Positions 52,196 to 62,115 of a stretch of DNA of 64,000 nt are shown here, in pieces; positions within the stretch are counted from its first letter, which is position 1, and every line of letters begins with the position of its first letter. The stretch is from the NCBI RefSeq assembly GCF_016756395.1, contig NZ_AP018365.1, positions 1,929,501 through 1,993,500 on the forward strand, read 5' to 3'. Under the pieces are notes generated by a model. The model was not told where the DNA came from, did not search any database, and saw only the letters and a program-made list of their open reading frames with translations. Origin of the DNA: Streptomyces sp. SN-593. GTDB lineage: Bacteria; Actinomycetota; Actinomycetes; Streptomycetales; Streptomycetaceae. Both the position numbers and the translations under genes were made by a program.

Positions 52196-54880
52196 ATGCC
52201 TGACGCCGTAGGCCGTACCCGGCCCAGTCAGCTCGACCAGATCCCCGACATCGACCCGGAGGAGACCGCGGAATGGCGCGCGTCCCTGGACGCGGTCGCG
52301 AAGGCCGCGGGTCCGCACAGGGCGGCGTACCTGATGCGCCGCACCCTGGAGAGCGGTAGCGAGAGCGGGCTGAGCCTGCCGACGCCGCTGGAGACCGAGT
52401 ACATCAACACCATCCCCACCGCCGCCGAGCCCGCCTACCCGGGCGACGAGGCGCTGGAGGCGCGGATCACCGCGTGGAACCGCTGGAACGCGGCGGCGAT
52501 GGTCACCCGCGGCAGCAAGCTCGGCCTCGGCGGCCACATCGCCACCTTCGCCTCGGCGGCCTGGCTGTACGAAACCGGGTTCCAGCACTTCTTCCACGGC
52601 AAGGAGGGCGCCGGCAGCGGCGACCAGCTCTACATCCAGGGCCACGCCTCGCCCGGCGTCTACGCCCGCGCGTTCCTCGACGGCCGGCTCACCGAGGCCC
52701 ACCTGGACCGGTTCCGCCAGGAGGCCGGCGGCGACGGGCTGCCGTCGTACCCGCACCCGCGGCGGCTGCCGTGGCTGTGGGAGTTCCCGACGGTGTCGAT
52801 GGGCCTCGGCCCGCTCTCGGCGATCTACCAGGCGCGCTTCAACCGCTACCTGGAGCACCGCGGCATCAAGGACACCTCCGGCTCCCACGTGTGGGCCTTC
52901 CTCGGCGACGGCGAGATGGACGAGCCGGAGTCGACCGCCGCCCTGGCGCTGGCCTCCCGCGAGGGCCTGGACAACCTGACCTACGTCATCAACTGCAACC
53001 TCCAGCGGCTGGACGGCCCGGTCCGCCCGAACTTCAAGATCGTGCAGGAGCTGGAGGCGCAGTTCCGCGCCGCCGGCTGGAACGTGGTCAAGGCGCTGTG
53101 GGGCGCGGCCTGGGACGAGGTGCTCGCCCAGGACACCGACGGCGCGCTGGTCCGGCGGCTGCGGGAGACCCCGGACGCGCAGTTCCAGACCTACGCCACC
53201 CGGGACGCGGCCTACCTGCGCGAGCACTTCTTCGGCGCGGACGCCTCGCTGCGCGCGCTCGGCGGCCGGCTGACCGACGCGAAGCTGCTGGAGCTCTTCC
53301 AGACCTCGCGCGCCGGCCACGAGCCGCGCAAGGTGTACGCGGCCTACCGCGCGGCCCTGGAGCACAAGGGCGCCCCGACGGTGATCCTCGCCCAGACCGT
53401 CAAGGGCTACACGCTCGGCGCGGGCTTCGAGTCCCGCAACGCCAACCACCAGATGAAGAAGCTCACCGGCGCGCAGTTCCGCACCATGCGCGACCTGCTG
53501 GAGCTGCCCATCCCGGACAGCGCGCTGGACGCGGACGTGGTGCCGTACTGGCACCCCGGGGAGAACTCCCCCGAGATCCGGTACCTGCGCGAGCGCCGGG
53601 CGGCCCTGGGCGGGCCGGCGCCGGCCCGCAAGGTCGTGGCGGCGCCGCTGCCGCTGCCGCCGGAGAAGGCGTACAAGGCTCTGGAGAAGGGTTCCGGCAC
53701 CCAGGAGATCGCCACCACCATGGCGTTCGTCCGGCTGGTGAAGGACCTGATGCGGGAGAAGGAGACCGGTCGGCGCTGGGTGCCGGTGGTGCCCGACGAG
53801 GCCCGCACCTTCGGCATGGAGTCGCTCTTCCCGTCCGCCGGGCTGTACTCGCCCAAGGGGCAGACCTACGACCCGGTCGACCGCGACCAGCTCCTGTACT
53901 ACAAGGAGGCGAAGGACGGCCAGATCCTCAACGAGGGGATCACCGAGGCCGGTTCGCTCGCCGACTTCACCGCCGCGGCCACGTCGTACGCCACCCACGG
54001 CGAGCCGATGATCCCGTTCTACATCTTCTACTCGATGTTCGGGTTCCAGCGCACCGCCGACCAGTTCTGGGCGCTCGCCGACCAGCTCGGCCGCGGCTTC
54101 GTGATCGGTGCCACCGCCGGCCGCACCACCATGACCGGCGAGGGCCTCCAGCACGCCGACGGCCACTCCCACCTGCTCGCCTCCACCAACCCGGCGGCGC
54201 TGTCCTACGACCCGGCGTTCGCGTACGAGGTCGCGGTCATCGTCCGCGAGGGCCTGCGGCGGATGTACGGTCCGGCCGTCGAGGGCGAGGACCAGGACGT
54301 CTTCTACTACCTGACGGTGTACAACGAGCCGAAGGTGCAGCCCGCCATGCCCGAGGGCGTGGAGGAGGGCATCATCAAGGGCCTGTACCGCTACCGGCAG
54401 GCCGACGCGGCGGCCGCCGACGCGCCGCGCGCGCAGGTGCTGGCGTCGGGCACCGCGATCCACTGGGCGCTGGAGGCGCAGCGGCTGCTGGCCGAGGACT
54501 GGGGCGTGGCCGCCGACGTGTGGTCCGCGCCCTCCTGGACCGAGCTGCGGCGCGAGGCGCTGGAGTGCGACCGGGCGCGGCTGCGCGGCGAGGACCGGGT
54601 GCCGTACGTGACGCGGGCGCTGGCCGGTGCGCAGGGCCCGGTGGTGGCCGTCAGCGACTGGATGCGGGCGGTGCCGGACCAGATCGCGCCGTGGGTGGAG
54701 CAGGACTGGACGTCGGTGGGCACCGACGGGTTCGGGCTCTCCGACACGCGGGAGGCGGCCCGCCGGCACTTCGGCGTGGACCCGCAGTCGCTCACCGTGC
54801 AGACGCTGGCGGCGCTCGCCCGGCGCGGCGAGGTGAAGCCGGAGGCGGTGAAGGAGGCCGCGGAGCGCTACGGGCTCTGA
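52196..54880 (+). CDS. aceE: Pyruvate dehydrogenase E1 component, homodimeric type
   Basis: 894 residues, the usual length of AceE. It decarboxylates pyruvate using thiamine diphosphate and passes the acetyl group to a lipoyl E2. Visible: the RRPLPWLWEFPTVSMGLGP-like region, ThDP/Mg motif GDGEMDEPES to NLTYVINCNLQRLDG, and the E1 central domain PFYIFYSMFGFQRTADQ. No partner E2 lies beside it, which fits actinobacteria where E1 works with a shared E2. Start ATG at 52196 follows GGAAGG. Confidence 0.95.
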   Translation: MPDAVGRTRPSQLDQIPDIDPEETAEWRASLDAVAKAAGPHRAAYLMRRTLESGSESGLSLPTPLETEYINTIPTAAEPAYPGDEALEARITAWNRWNAAAMVTRGSKLGLGGHIATFASAAWLYETGFQHFFHGKEGAGSGDQLYIQGHASPGVYARAFLDGRLTEAHLDRFRQEAGGDGLPSYPHPRRLPWLWEFPTVSMGLGPLSAIYQARFNRYLEHRGIKDTSGSHVWAFLGDGEMDEPESTAALALASREGLDNLTYVINCNLQRLDGPVRPNFKIVQELEAQFRAAGWNVVKALWGAAWDEVLAQDTDGALVRRLRETPDAQFQTYATRDAAYLREHFFGADASLRALGGRLTDAKLLELFQTSRAGHEPRKVYAAYRAALEHKGAPTVILAQTVKGYTLGAGFESRNANHQMKKLTGAQFRTMRDLLELPIPDSALDADVVPYWHPGENSPEIRYLRERRAALGGPAPARKVVAAPLPLPPEKAYKALEKGSGTQEIATTMAFVRLVKDLMREKETGRRWVPVVPDEARTFGMESLFPSAGLYSPKGQTYDPVDRDQLLYYKEAKDGQILNEGITEAGSLADFTAAATSYATHGEPMIPFYIFYSMFGFQRTADQFWALADQLGRGFVIGATAGRTTMTGEGLQHADGHSHLLASTNPAALSYDPAFAYEVAVIVREGLRRMYGPAVEGEDQDVFYYLTVYNEPKVQPAMPEGVEEGIIKGLYRYRQADAAAADAPRAQVLASGTAIHWALEAQRLLAEDWGVAADVWSAPSWTELRREALECDRARLRGEDRVPYVTRALAGAQGPVVAVSDWMRAVPDQIAPWVEQDWTSVGTDGFGLSDTREAARRHFGVDPQSLTVQTLAALARRGEVKPEAVKEAAERYGL

Positions 54881-54896
54881 GGCACCGCGTGCCGTC

Positions 54897-54937
54897 GGGT
54901 CGGCGGCGGGTCCCCGTCGGGGGTCCGCCGCCGACCC
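54897..54937 (+). terminator. Terminator after aceE
   Basis: GGGTCGGCGGCGG (54897-54909) and CCGCCGCCGACCC (54925-54937) pair over 13 bp, with a further small stem in the 15-nt loop. It is 17 bp past the aceE stop. Confidence 0.8.
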
Positions 54938-55061
54938 GTGCCCGCTCGCGGGCGGCCGCCGCACGCGGGTGGGGGTCCGCGCGTCGCGGCCGCCGTGACG
55001 TGCGAATCCACCGGGTGGAAGGGATTGCGGGCGCCTACACCAACCGGTTAAGTTCCCCCGG

Positions 55062-56057
55062 ATGCCTACCAAACACCGGCGGCTGACCGCACCCACCGCC
55101 GACGACGTCCGCGCGTGGCACCGGGTGCGGTCCGCGGCGCTCGCGCACGACCGCCCGGGTGAGCCGCTGCCGACCCTGGCCGACGTGCGCACCGCGCTGA
55201 CCACCGTCGGCCCCGGCAGCCGCTTAGCCCTGTGGCTGGTGCACGGCGCGAACGGCGAGGGCGTGGCCACGGCGAAGCTCCGGCTGCCGGCCGCCGAGGG
55301 CGGCGGCCGGCTCGCGTCGGTGCAGCTCACCGTCCATCCCGCGCACCGCAGGATGGGTACCGGCTCCCGGCTGCTGGCCACGGTGGTGGCCGCCGCGGCC
55401 GAGGAGGACTGCCGCCGGCTGTCGACGGAGGTGCTGGCCGGCACGCCGGGCGAGAGCTTCCTGGCCACCCGGGACTTCGTGCCCGCGCTCCGGCTGACCT
55501 GGCAGCGGCTGCTGCTGGCCGAGACCCCGGAGCGGATCGTGAAGCTGCCGGACGTGCCGCACCCCGGCTACCGGTTGGCGGCCTGGGAGGGCACGCCGCC
55601 GGACGCGCTCGCGGAGTCCTTCGCGGCGGCCCGGGCGGGCCTGGCGGCCCTGCCGACCGGCAGCCTGGGGGTCACCCGGGCCGGGTGGGACGCCGAGCGG
55701 GTGCGCAGGTCCGCGGAGTTGGCGGCCCGCCGCGGCGAGCGGCTGCTCAACCACGCGGCGGTCAGCGTCGCCGACGGCTCGGTGGCCGGCTACACGAAGC
55801 TGACGCTGCCCGCCGAGGTCGAGACCGGAGCGCGCGCGAAGCAGCTCGACACCGCCGTGGTGCCCGCGCACCGCGGCCACGGGCTCGGCCTGTGGCTGAA
55901 GTCCGCGATGCTGCGGCACCTGAGGGACGCCCACCCCGAGGTGACCGAGGTGGTCACGAACACCGCGGACGACAACCGGCACATGCTCGCGGTCAACGCG
56001 GCGCTCGGCTTCCGCCCCCTGCGCCGCACCGTGGCCTACCAGCTACGCCTGACGTGA
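55062..56057 (+). CDS. Two-domain GNAT acetyltransferase
   Basis: 331 residues made of two GNAT-fold halves. The N-terminal one has VQLTVHPAHRRMGTGSRLL, a good acetyl-CoA-binding loop (R-x-x-G-x-G). The C-terminal one has TAVVPAHRGHGLGLWLKSAML and DDNRHMLAVNAALGF, the more conserved pair. Tandem GNAT proteins of this size include mycothiol synthase-like and antibiotic-modifying enzymes, but neither can be assigned. The gene is monocistronic, 180 bp after aceE. Confidence 0.87.
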   Translation: MPTKHRRLTAPTADDVRAWHRVRSAALAHDRPGEPLPTLADVRTALTTVGPGSRLALWLVHGANGEGVATAKLRLPAAEGGGRLASVQLTVHPAHRRMGTGSRLLATVVAAAAEEDCRRLSTEVLAGTPGESFLATRDFVPALRLTWQRLLLAETPERIVKLPDVPHPGYRLAAWEGTPPDALAESFAAARAGLAALPTGSLGVTRAGWDAERVRRSAELAARRGERLLNHAAVSVADGSVAGYTKLTLPAEVETGARAKQLDTAVVPAHRGHGLGLWLKSAMLRHLRDAHPEVTEVVTNTADDNRHMLAVNAALGFRPLRRTVAYQLRLT

Positions 56058-56169
56058 CCCGATCGGGGTGGTCGCCCCCGCCGGCGGCCGGTCCCGCGAT
56101 CGTATCCGCCGCCCGCCGCGGGGGGGTCGCGTTGCACCGGGCCCCCTCGCACGGGAAGCTGTACGCGTG

Positions 56170-56682
56170 ATGGACGAGACGGAGTTCTGGGAGATCGTCG
56201 ACAGCACCCGCGAAGCCGCGGACGACGATCCGGAGGAACACGCCGACCTGCTGGTGGAACGGCTCGCCGGACTCGACCCGGACGCCGTGCTGGACTTCGC
56301 GCGGCACTTCGAGACCCGCTTCCACCGGGCCTTCGCCTGGGACCTGTGGGGCGCCGCCGACATCATGCTGGGCGGTGCCGACGACGACGCGTTCGACTTC
56401 TTCCGCTGCTGGCTGATCGGCCGGGGCCGGCACGTCTTCGAGGGCGCCCTGCACTCCCCGGACGACCTGGCCGTCCTCGCCCCGGAGTTCGACCCGGAGA
56501 CCGACGGCGACGCCGAGGACCTGGGGTACGCCGCCGACGAGGCGTATGAGCGGCTCACCGGTGTGCGGCTGCCGGACCTGGAACTGACGCCGCCCGAGGA
56601 GCCGGAGGGCGTGCGCCCCGACTTCGACGACGACCGGGCGATGGCCGACCGCTTCCCCCACCTGTGGGCGCGCTTCGGGTAG
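56170..56682 (+). CDS. DUF4240 domain protein
   Basis: 170 residues. MDETEFWEIVDSTR is the start of DUF4240 proteins, followed by an acidic helical domain; FAWDLWGAADIMLGGADDDAFDFFRCWLIGRGR is its conserved core. The C-terminus is Pro/Asp/Glu-rich. Function unknown; such proteins are soluble and often sit near toxin- or immunity-type genes, which is not evident here. Start ATG at 56170; GTG three bases upstream is equally close. Confidence 0.83.
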   Translation: MDETEFWEIVDSTREAADDDPEEHADLLVERLAGLDPDAVLDFARHFETRFHRAFAWDLWGAADIMLGGADDDAFDFFRCWLIGRGRHVFEGALHSPDDLAVLAPEFDPETDGDAEDLGYAADEAYERLTGVRLPDLELTPPEEPEGVRPDFDDDRAMADRFPHLWARFG

Positions 56683-56713
56683 CCCGGCGGGCGGACCGGG
56701 CACAATGGCCCCC

Positions 56714-57619
56714 ATGCGTATCGCAGTCACCGGCGCCTCCGGTCTGATCGGCTCCGCCCTCACCGCCTCGCTCACGGCCGACGGCCACGAGGTGGTCACG
56801 CTGGTACGGCGTCCCCCGCGCAACCGCGGAGAGGCCCGCTGGGACCCGCGGGCGGGCACCGTGGACGCACAGGCGCTGGCCGGCTGCGAGGCGGTCGTGC
56901 ACCTGGCGGGCGCGCCGGTCGCGGCGCGGCGGTGGAGCGCGCGGCGCAAGAAGGTCCTGCTCGACAGCCGGGTGGACGGCACCGCCACGATCGCGCGGGC
57001 GATGGCCGCGCTCGACCCGAAGCCGCGGGTGCTGGTCGCCGGCAGCGCGATCGGCTACTACGGCGACACCGGCGACCGCTTCGTGGACGAGGACAGCCCG
57101 GCCGGCACCGGCTTCCTGGCCGACCTGGTCCAGGCCTGGGAGGCGGCGGCCGATCCGGCGCGCGCGGCCGGCATCCGCACGGTGCACGCGCGCACCGGCC
57201 TGGTGGTCTCCCCCCAGGGCGGCGCGTGGGGCGCGCTGTTCCCGTTCTTCCGCGCCGGGCTGGGCGGACGGCTGGGCAGCGGGCGGCAGTACTGGAGCTT
57301 CATCTCGCTGGAGGACGAGGTGGCGGCGCTGCGGTTCGCCGTCGACCACGAGGAGCTGTCCGGCCCGGTGAACCTGACCGCGCCCGAGCCGCGCACCAAC
57401 AGCGAGGTGACGGAGGCGATGGGGCGGGTGCTGCACCGCCCGACGGCGCTGCCGGTGCCGTCGTTCGCGCTGCGCGCGGTGCTCGGCGAGTTCGCCGGGG
57501 ACGTGACGGGCAGTCAGCGGGTGCGCCCGCAGCGGCTGCTGGACGCCGGGTTCTCCTTCGCGCACCCGGACATCGACGACGCGATCAAGGCCGCGCTGCC
57601 GCCCCCCAACCGGGTCTGA
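56714..57619 (+). CDS. TIGR01777-type epimerase (extended SDR)
   Basis: 301 residues. N-terminal Rossmann motif VTGASGLIGSAL binds NAD(P); HLAGAPVAARRW, SAIGYYGDTG (with the YxxxK-like Tyr) and the C-terminal DUF1731 region RPQRLLDAGFSFAHPDID identify the YfcH/TIGR01777 group of unknown substrate. I start at MRIAVTG (ATG 56714); an ATG nine bases upstream is an option, and a CACAATG box in that position would suggest a leaderless mRNA. Confidence 0.9.
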   Translation: MRIAVTGASGLIGSALTASLTADGHEVVTLVRRPPRNRGEARWDPRAGTVDAQALAGCEAVVHLAGAPVAARRWSARRKKVLLDSRVDGTATIARAMAALDPKPRVLVAGSAIGYYGDTGDRFVDEDSPAGTGFLADLVQAWEAAADPARAAGIRTVHARTGLVVSPQGGAWGALFPFFRAGLGGRLGSGRQYWSFISLEDEVAALRFAVDHEELSGPVNLTAPEPRTNSEVTEAMGRVLHRPTALPVPSFALRAVLGEFAGDVTGSQRVRPQRLLDAGFSFAHPDIDDAIKAALPPPNRV

Positions 57620-57864
57620 GCGGGCGCCGCCGCGCCCGTCGCACCCGTACGGGTTCCGTACGGCCCGGCACCGGGAGGGCACGGCCGGAAAACGTGCCGG
57701 AAAGGGCCGGATCGGACCGGTCCGCCCCGCATCCTTTCTCTTTGATGAGGGCATGACCTTTAGCAGCGTTTCGCGCGAGCCGACGCCAACGGCCGACCAC
57801 CGGGCGGAAGCGGGTACTTGGCGGTGCGTCAGCGGGTCAGGGCCGCTCGCCGCGCCTGCCCGCC

Positions 57865-59184
57865 ATGTCCGTCGCGCAGGCGCCAGCGGGGACCGGACCC
57901 GAACTCGGGAGGGGCATCGTGCTCGCACCAGCACGCCCGCAAGGCGTGGCCTCCGCCACGGATGTGATCGTCATCGGCGCCGGCCCGGCCGGCCTGGCCG
58001 CCGCGCACCACCTGACCGAAGGGGGCATGCGCGTCACCGTCCTGGAGGCCACCGAACGCGTCGGCGGGCGGATGGCCACCGACACCGTGGACGGCTTCCG
58101 GCTCGACCACGGGCCCCAACTGCTCAACACCGCCTACCCCGAACTGCACCGCGCCGGCGGGCTGCGCGGCCTGCCGCTGGCCCCGCTCGCGCCCGGGGCG
58201 CTGGTCCGCTCCGGCGGCCGCGCCTACCGGGTCGGCGGTCCGAGCGGCACCCGCGCACCGCTCGGCTCGGCCCGCGACCGCGCCCGGCTCGGTACCGCGC
58301 TCGACCGGCTCGCCGCCACCCCCACCCGGCGCATCACCGCCCGTCCCGAGAGCACCGCCGCGCTCGCGCTGGCCGGCCGCGGGTTCGCGCCCCGCACCGT
58401 CGAGCACTTCCTGCGGCCGCTGCTCGCCGCGCTGCTGTGCGACGCCGAACTCGGCACGTCCAGCCGGGTGGCCGACATCGTGCTGCGCGGGTTCGCGCGC
58501 GGCCGGGCCTGCCTGCCGGTGGGCGGCGCCGCCCGGCTGCCCGAACGGCTGGCCGCCACCCTCCCGCCGGGCACCATACGGTTCGGGGTGCGCGCCGCCC
58601 ACGTCGCCGCCAACGCGGTGCACACCGTCGACGGCGCCGAACTCCCCTGCCGCGGCGTGGTCGTCGCCACCGACGCGCACGCGGCCGCCGCCCTCCTGCC
58701 GGGACTGCGCGTGCCCGGCTTCCACCCGGTCACCGTGGTCCACCACGCCGCGCCGGCCGCGCCCCTGCGCGAGCCCGTGCTCGTCCTCGACGCCGACCGC
58801 CTCGGGCCGGTCTCCCACACCTACCCGGCCACCGCCATCGACCCCACCCGCGCGCCCACCGGCCGGGCCCTGGTCACCTCGGTCGTCCTCGGGCCGCCGC
58901 CGGACGGCTCCGACGACAAGACCATCCGCGCCCACCTCGCGGACCTGTACGACACCTCGACCGACCGCTGGGACCTGCTCTCCCTGCGCACCACGGCGCA
59001 CTGCGTCCCCGCCATGCCCCCGCCGCACGACCTGCGCCGGCCGGTCCGCCTGCTGGCCGGGCTGTACGTCTGCGGCGACCACCGCGACACCTCCACCATC
59101 CAGGGCGCCCTGTTCTCCGGCCGCCGCGCCGCGGCCGCCGCCCTGCGCGACCTGAGCGCGGACGTCCCCCCGCGGGCCGCGTAG
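57865..59184 (+). CDS. FAD-dependent amine oxidase/phytoene dehydrogenase-like protein
   Basis: 439 residues. After a ~30-residue leader, the dinucleotide motif VIVIGAGPAGLAAAHHL and the FAD ribose Glu in VLEATERVGGRM are clear. LLAGLYVCGDHRDTSTIQGALFSGRRAA near the end is the FAD-binding C-terminal motif of this superfamily. It resembles protoporphyrinogen oxidase and carotenoid dehydrogenase relatives, but no biosynthetic cluster is present. The start at 57865 is the one giving a complete protein; a shorter GTG is also possible. Confidence 0.88.
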   Translation: MSVAQAPAGTGPELGRGIVLAPARPQGVASATDVIVIGAGPAGLAAAHHLTEGGMRVTVLEATERVGGRMATDTVDGFRLDHGPQLLNTAYPELHRAGGLRGLPLAPLAPGALVRSGGRAYRVGGPSGTRAPLGSARDRARLGTALDRLAATPTRRITARPESTAALALAGRGFAPRTVEHFLRPLLAALLCDAELGTSSRVADIVLRGFARGRACLPVGGAARLPERLAATLPPGTIRFGVRAAHVAANAVHTVDGAELPCRGVVVATDAHAAAALLPGLRVPGFHPVTVVHHAAPAAPLREPVLVLDADRLGPVSHTYPATAIDPTRAPTGRALVTSVVLGPPPDGSDDKTIRAHLADLYDTSTDRWDLLSLRTTAHCVPAMPPPHDLRRPVRLLAGLYVCGDHRDTSTIQGALFSGRRAAAAALRDLSADVPPRAA

Positions 59185-59194
59185 AGCCCCTCCG

Positions 59195-59226
59195 GCTCCG
59201 CCCCGGGTACGCGCCCGGGGCGGAGC
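59195..59226. terminator. Bidirectional terminator between FAD oxidoreductase and HTH-TPR genes
   Basis: GCTCCGCCCCGGG and CCCGGGGCGGAGC, a perfect 13-bp stem with 6-nt loop, between converging stops. Confidence 0.8.
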
Positions 59227-59228
59227 GC

Positions 59229-60875
59229 TCACCGGGGCAGCGCGGCGACACGGTCGAGGAACGCCCGCACGGCGACGGTGTCCCGGAACGGCTCCAGCCG
59301 CTGCCGGAACTCCCGGACGTACTCCCCCGCGCGGACCGACCGCATCTCGCTCGCACCGCGCACCACCTCCACCCCGTGGGCGCACGCCACCTCCACCTCG
59401 CCCAGTCCGAGCCGGGCCGACGCCAGGACGGTGCGGCAGAACAGCCGGCTGCGCGCGTACCCGGCCGCGCGTAGCTGGAGCGACCGCTCGGCGTACTGCA
59501 CCGCCGCCCGGTACTGCCGCAGGTCCCGGTGGCAGTGCGCGAACTCGTCCGCGAGCTGAGCCTCGTCGAAGAAGCGCGCCCACCCGGGCACCTCGTCCCC
59601 GCCGCGGGCCGCGCTCAGCGCCCGCTCCGCCCGCGCCAGCGCCGCCGCGCACGCCCGCGCCTCGCCGAGCAGCCCGTGCCCGCGCGCCTCGGCCGCGTGC
59701 AGCAGCGCGTGCACCACCGCGGGCGCGGCCGTGCCGACCCCCTGCTGGGCCACCCGGGCCAGTTGCACCGCCTCCCGCCCGTGCCCGAGGTACACGGCCT
59801 GGCGGCTCATCGTGACCAGCACGTAGCTGCCGTAGGCCCGGTCCCCGGCCGCCTGCGCCAGCCGCAGCGCCTGCACGAAGTAGCGCTGCGCGAGGCCGTG
59901 CGCCCCGATGTCGTACGAGGTCCACCCGGCCAGCCGGGTGAGGTCGGCGACCGAGGCGAACAGCCGGCGGCCGAGCGCGTCGCCGTAGGACCCGCGCAGC
60001 AGCGGCTCGGCCTCGTGCTCCAGGTAGCGGACGAGGGCCTGCCGGGCGTGCCCGCCGCCGTAGGCGTGGTCGAGGGAGCGGAAGAGGTCGCCGACGGCCC
60101 GCACCGCCGCGACGTCGCCGGCGCCGACCCGCCCGGACCCGCCGCCCGCCGGACCCGTACCGGTGCCGAGCAGCACCACGGGCTCGGCGCCGCCCGGGCC
60201 GCGGCTCTGGGCCGGCACCCGCGCGCCCCAGGCCGCCCACGGCCCCGGCAGCGGCACCCCGCCGCCCACGCGCTCCCCCGTGCCGCCCGCCGCGTGCGGC
60301 TCCGGCTCAGGGGGCCCGGCCGACGCCGGCGCCACCGGGGGCACCCCCGGCTGCGCCTGCCCGACCCGCTCGTCGGCCCGCCCGATCAGCCAGTCCCGGC
60401 TGGGCACCACCAGCCCCGCCGGGGTGAAGGCGATCTTCCGCAGCTCGGCCTGGTTCCCGGTGTCCTTGCGCCACAGCCCGCTGACGATGTCCACCGCCTC
60501 CTCGGGGGTGGCCGCGTACTCCAGCCCGGCGTAGACCGGCGCGCACGCGTCGAGCCCGAGATCGGGCGCGGCCAGCCGGCGGCCGAGCCGCTGCGTGAAG
60601 ACCTCGGCGATCAGCGCCGGGGTGGTGCCGCGCGGCTGCTGGCCACGCAGCCAGCGGGTGATCGAGGTCTTGTCGTAGCGCAGGTCGAGTCCGTGTTCCA
60701 CGCCGAGCTGGTTCACCCGGCGGGCGAGTCCCGCGTGCGAGAAGCCTGCCTCCGCGATGATCTCGGCGAGTTTGGTGTTGGCCCGGTTCTGCCGGTCGGT
60801 GCGTTCGGTACGCGCCTGGCGGGGCGCCGCGCTGGTCGGAGGGTTCGGCGTTCGCTGCGTGGGGCGGTCCGTCAT
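59229..60875 (-). CDS. HTH-TPR regulator (NsdA-like)
   Basis: 548 residues. The N-terminal ~100 residues hold a Cro/XRE-like region: [23 protein letters not shown] and [21 protein letters not shown] Pro/Gly/Ala-rich linker (~170-260) follows, and the last ~280 residues are TPR-like helical repeats (for example [20 protein letters not shown]). The layout is that of Streptomyces NsdA-type regulators that repress sporulation and antibiotic genes. I recall the organisation, but no alignment was made. It is divergent from lipB. Confidence 0.85.
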   Translation of the reverse strand: MTDRPTQRTPNPPTSAAPRQARTERTDRQNRANTKLAEIIAEAGFSHAGLARRVNQLGVEHGLDLRYDKTSITRWLRGQQPRGTTPALIAEVFTQRLGRRLAAPDLGLDACAPVYAGLEYAATPEEAVDIVSGLWRKDTGNQAELRKIAFTPAGLVVPSRDWLIGRADERVGQAQPGVPPVAPASAGPPEPEPHAAGGTGERVGGGVPLPGPWAAWGARVPAQSRGPGGAEPVVLLGTGTGPAGGGSGRVGAGDVAAVRAVGDLFRSLDHAYGGGHARQALVRYLEHEAEPLLRGSYGDALGRRLFASVADLTRLAGWTSYDIGAHGLAQRYFVQALRLAQAAGDRAYGSYVLVTMSRQAVYLGHGREAVQLARVAQQGVGTAAPAVVHALLHAAEARGHGLLGEARACAAALARAERALSAARGGDEVPGWARFFDEAQLADEFAHCHRDLRQYRAAVQYAERSLQLRAAGYARSRLFCRTVLASARLGLGEVEVACAHGVEVVRGASEMRSVRAGEYVREFRQRLEPFRDTVAVRAFLDRVAALPR

Positions 60876-61175
60876 CGGCAGTACGGTCCACTTCCTCTGG
60901 GCGGTCTCAGGATCGGCGCGAATGTAACGGTCAGTGCCGGGAAGCTCACCGTAAGAGCCGTGTATTCGCCCGAATGGGCTACAACCAATGGCATTCCGGA
61001 CAGGGGCCGCGCGGCCGGAATCCGCCGCCGCCGGCCGTTGTCCACAGGCGGGCGGGGCCCGCGGCACGCCCGTCCCGCGCGCCGCCGTACAGTGGCTGGG
61101 GTGCGTCCGGCCGCACCACCCACCGCGGCCGGCGGCGCGCCGCCGTCGCGCCACCGCAGAGGAGTAGGAGTAGCC

Positions 61176-61952
61176 GTGAGCGAACTGCGCTTCGTCCACC
61201 TGGGGTTCGGCGCCGAAGCCGTCGAGTACGAAGCGGCGTGGCAGGAGCAGCGCCGCGTGCACGCGGCCCGGTTCCTCGACGAGGTGCCCGACACCTGCCT
61301 GCTGCTCGAACACCCGCCGGTCTACACCGCCGGCCGCCGCACCGCCGACAGCGAGCGCCCGCTGGACGGCACCCCGGTGATCGACGTCGACCGCGGCGGC
61401 AAGATCACGTGGCACGGCCCGGGCCAGATCGTCGGGTACCCGATCATGAAGCTCCCCCGCCCGGTCGACGTGGTCGCCCACGTCCGCCGGCTGGAGGACG
61501 CGCTGATCCGGGTGGCCGCGGACTTCGGCGTCGAGACCTCCCGGGTCGAGGGGCGCAGCGGCGTGTGGGTGCTGGGCGACCCCCTCCCGCGGCAGCAGGG
61601 CGGCCTGACCCTCGACTTCGACCCGCGGCTGGCCGACGAGGAGTTCGACCCGCGGCTGAACGGGCCGGAGTATGCCCCCTCCAACGCCGGCCAGCGCCGG
61701 GAGGACCGCAAGCTCGCGGCGATCGGCATCCGGGTCGCGAAGGGCGTCACGATGCACGGCTTCGCGCTCAACTGCGACCCGGACAACACCTGGTACGACC
61801 GGATCGTGCCCTGCGGCATCCGCGACGCGGGCGTCACCTCGCTCTCCGCCGAGCTCGGGCGGGACGTGCCGGTCCCCGAGGTGCTGCCGGTGGTCGAGAA
61901 GCACCTGGCCGCGGTGCTCGGCAGCGCGGTGCCGCTGCCCCGCGCGGTGTGA
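61176..61952 (+). CDS. lipB: Octanoyl-[acyl-carrier-protein]:protein N-octanoyltransferase
   Basis: 258 residues. It transfers octanoate from ACP to the lipoyl domains of E2 proteins. Active-site Lys region [17 protein letters not shown], the conserved [21 protein letters not shown] and Cys in [12 protein letters not shown] are intact. Between [11 protein letters not shown] and RREDRKLA lies an insertion of about 35 residues (LTLDFDPRL and [14 protein letters not shown]) absent from short bacterial LipB but which I believe is usual in Streptomyces. GTG at 61176 has GGAGTAGGAG upstream. Confidence 0.95.
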   Translation: MSELRFVHLGFGAEAVEYEAAWQEQRRVHAARFLDEVPDTCLLLEHPPVYTAGRRTADSERPLDGTPVIDVDRGGKITWHGPGQIVGYPIMKLPRPVDVVAHVRRLEDALIRVAADFGVETSRVEGRSGVWVLGDPLPRQQGGLTLDFDPRLADEEFDPRLNGPEYAPSNAGQRREDRKLAAIGIRVAKGVTMHGFALNCDPDNTWYDRIVPCGIRDAGVTSLSAELGRDVPVPEVLPVVEKHLAAVLGSAVPLPRAV

Positions 61953-62115
61953 GGCGGCCGGTCCGGCGGCGCCCCGGCCCGGGGCGGCGCGGGCGTCGCC
62001 CCGCGGCGCCGGGAATGCCCCGCCCATGCCGCAGGTTGCACGGTTGAGGGGCCATGGGAAGTACGGGCGTACGCTGGTGTTCGCCGTAGAATCGAAGCTT
62101 TAGAGGGAGCCGGTC

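Noticed and set aside
52148..55468. A 1106-codon open frame antisense to aceE, and similar long frames opposite ctaD, sucB and the desulfurase-TusA gene
   Set aside because: In DNA this GC-rich, the frame opposite a real gene is often stop-free. The encoded sequences are Arg/Gly/Pro/His-rich with no recognisable motifs.
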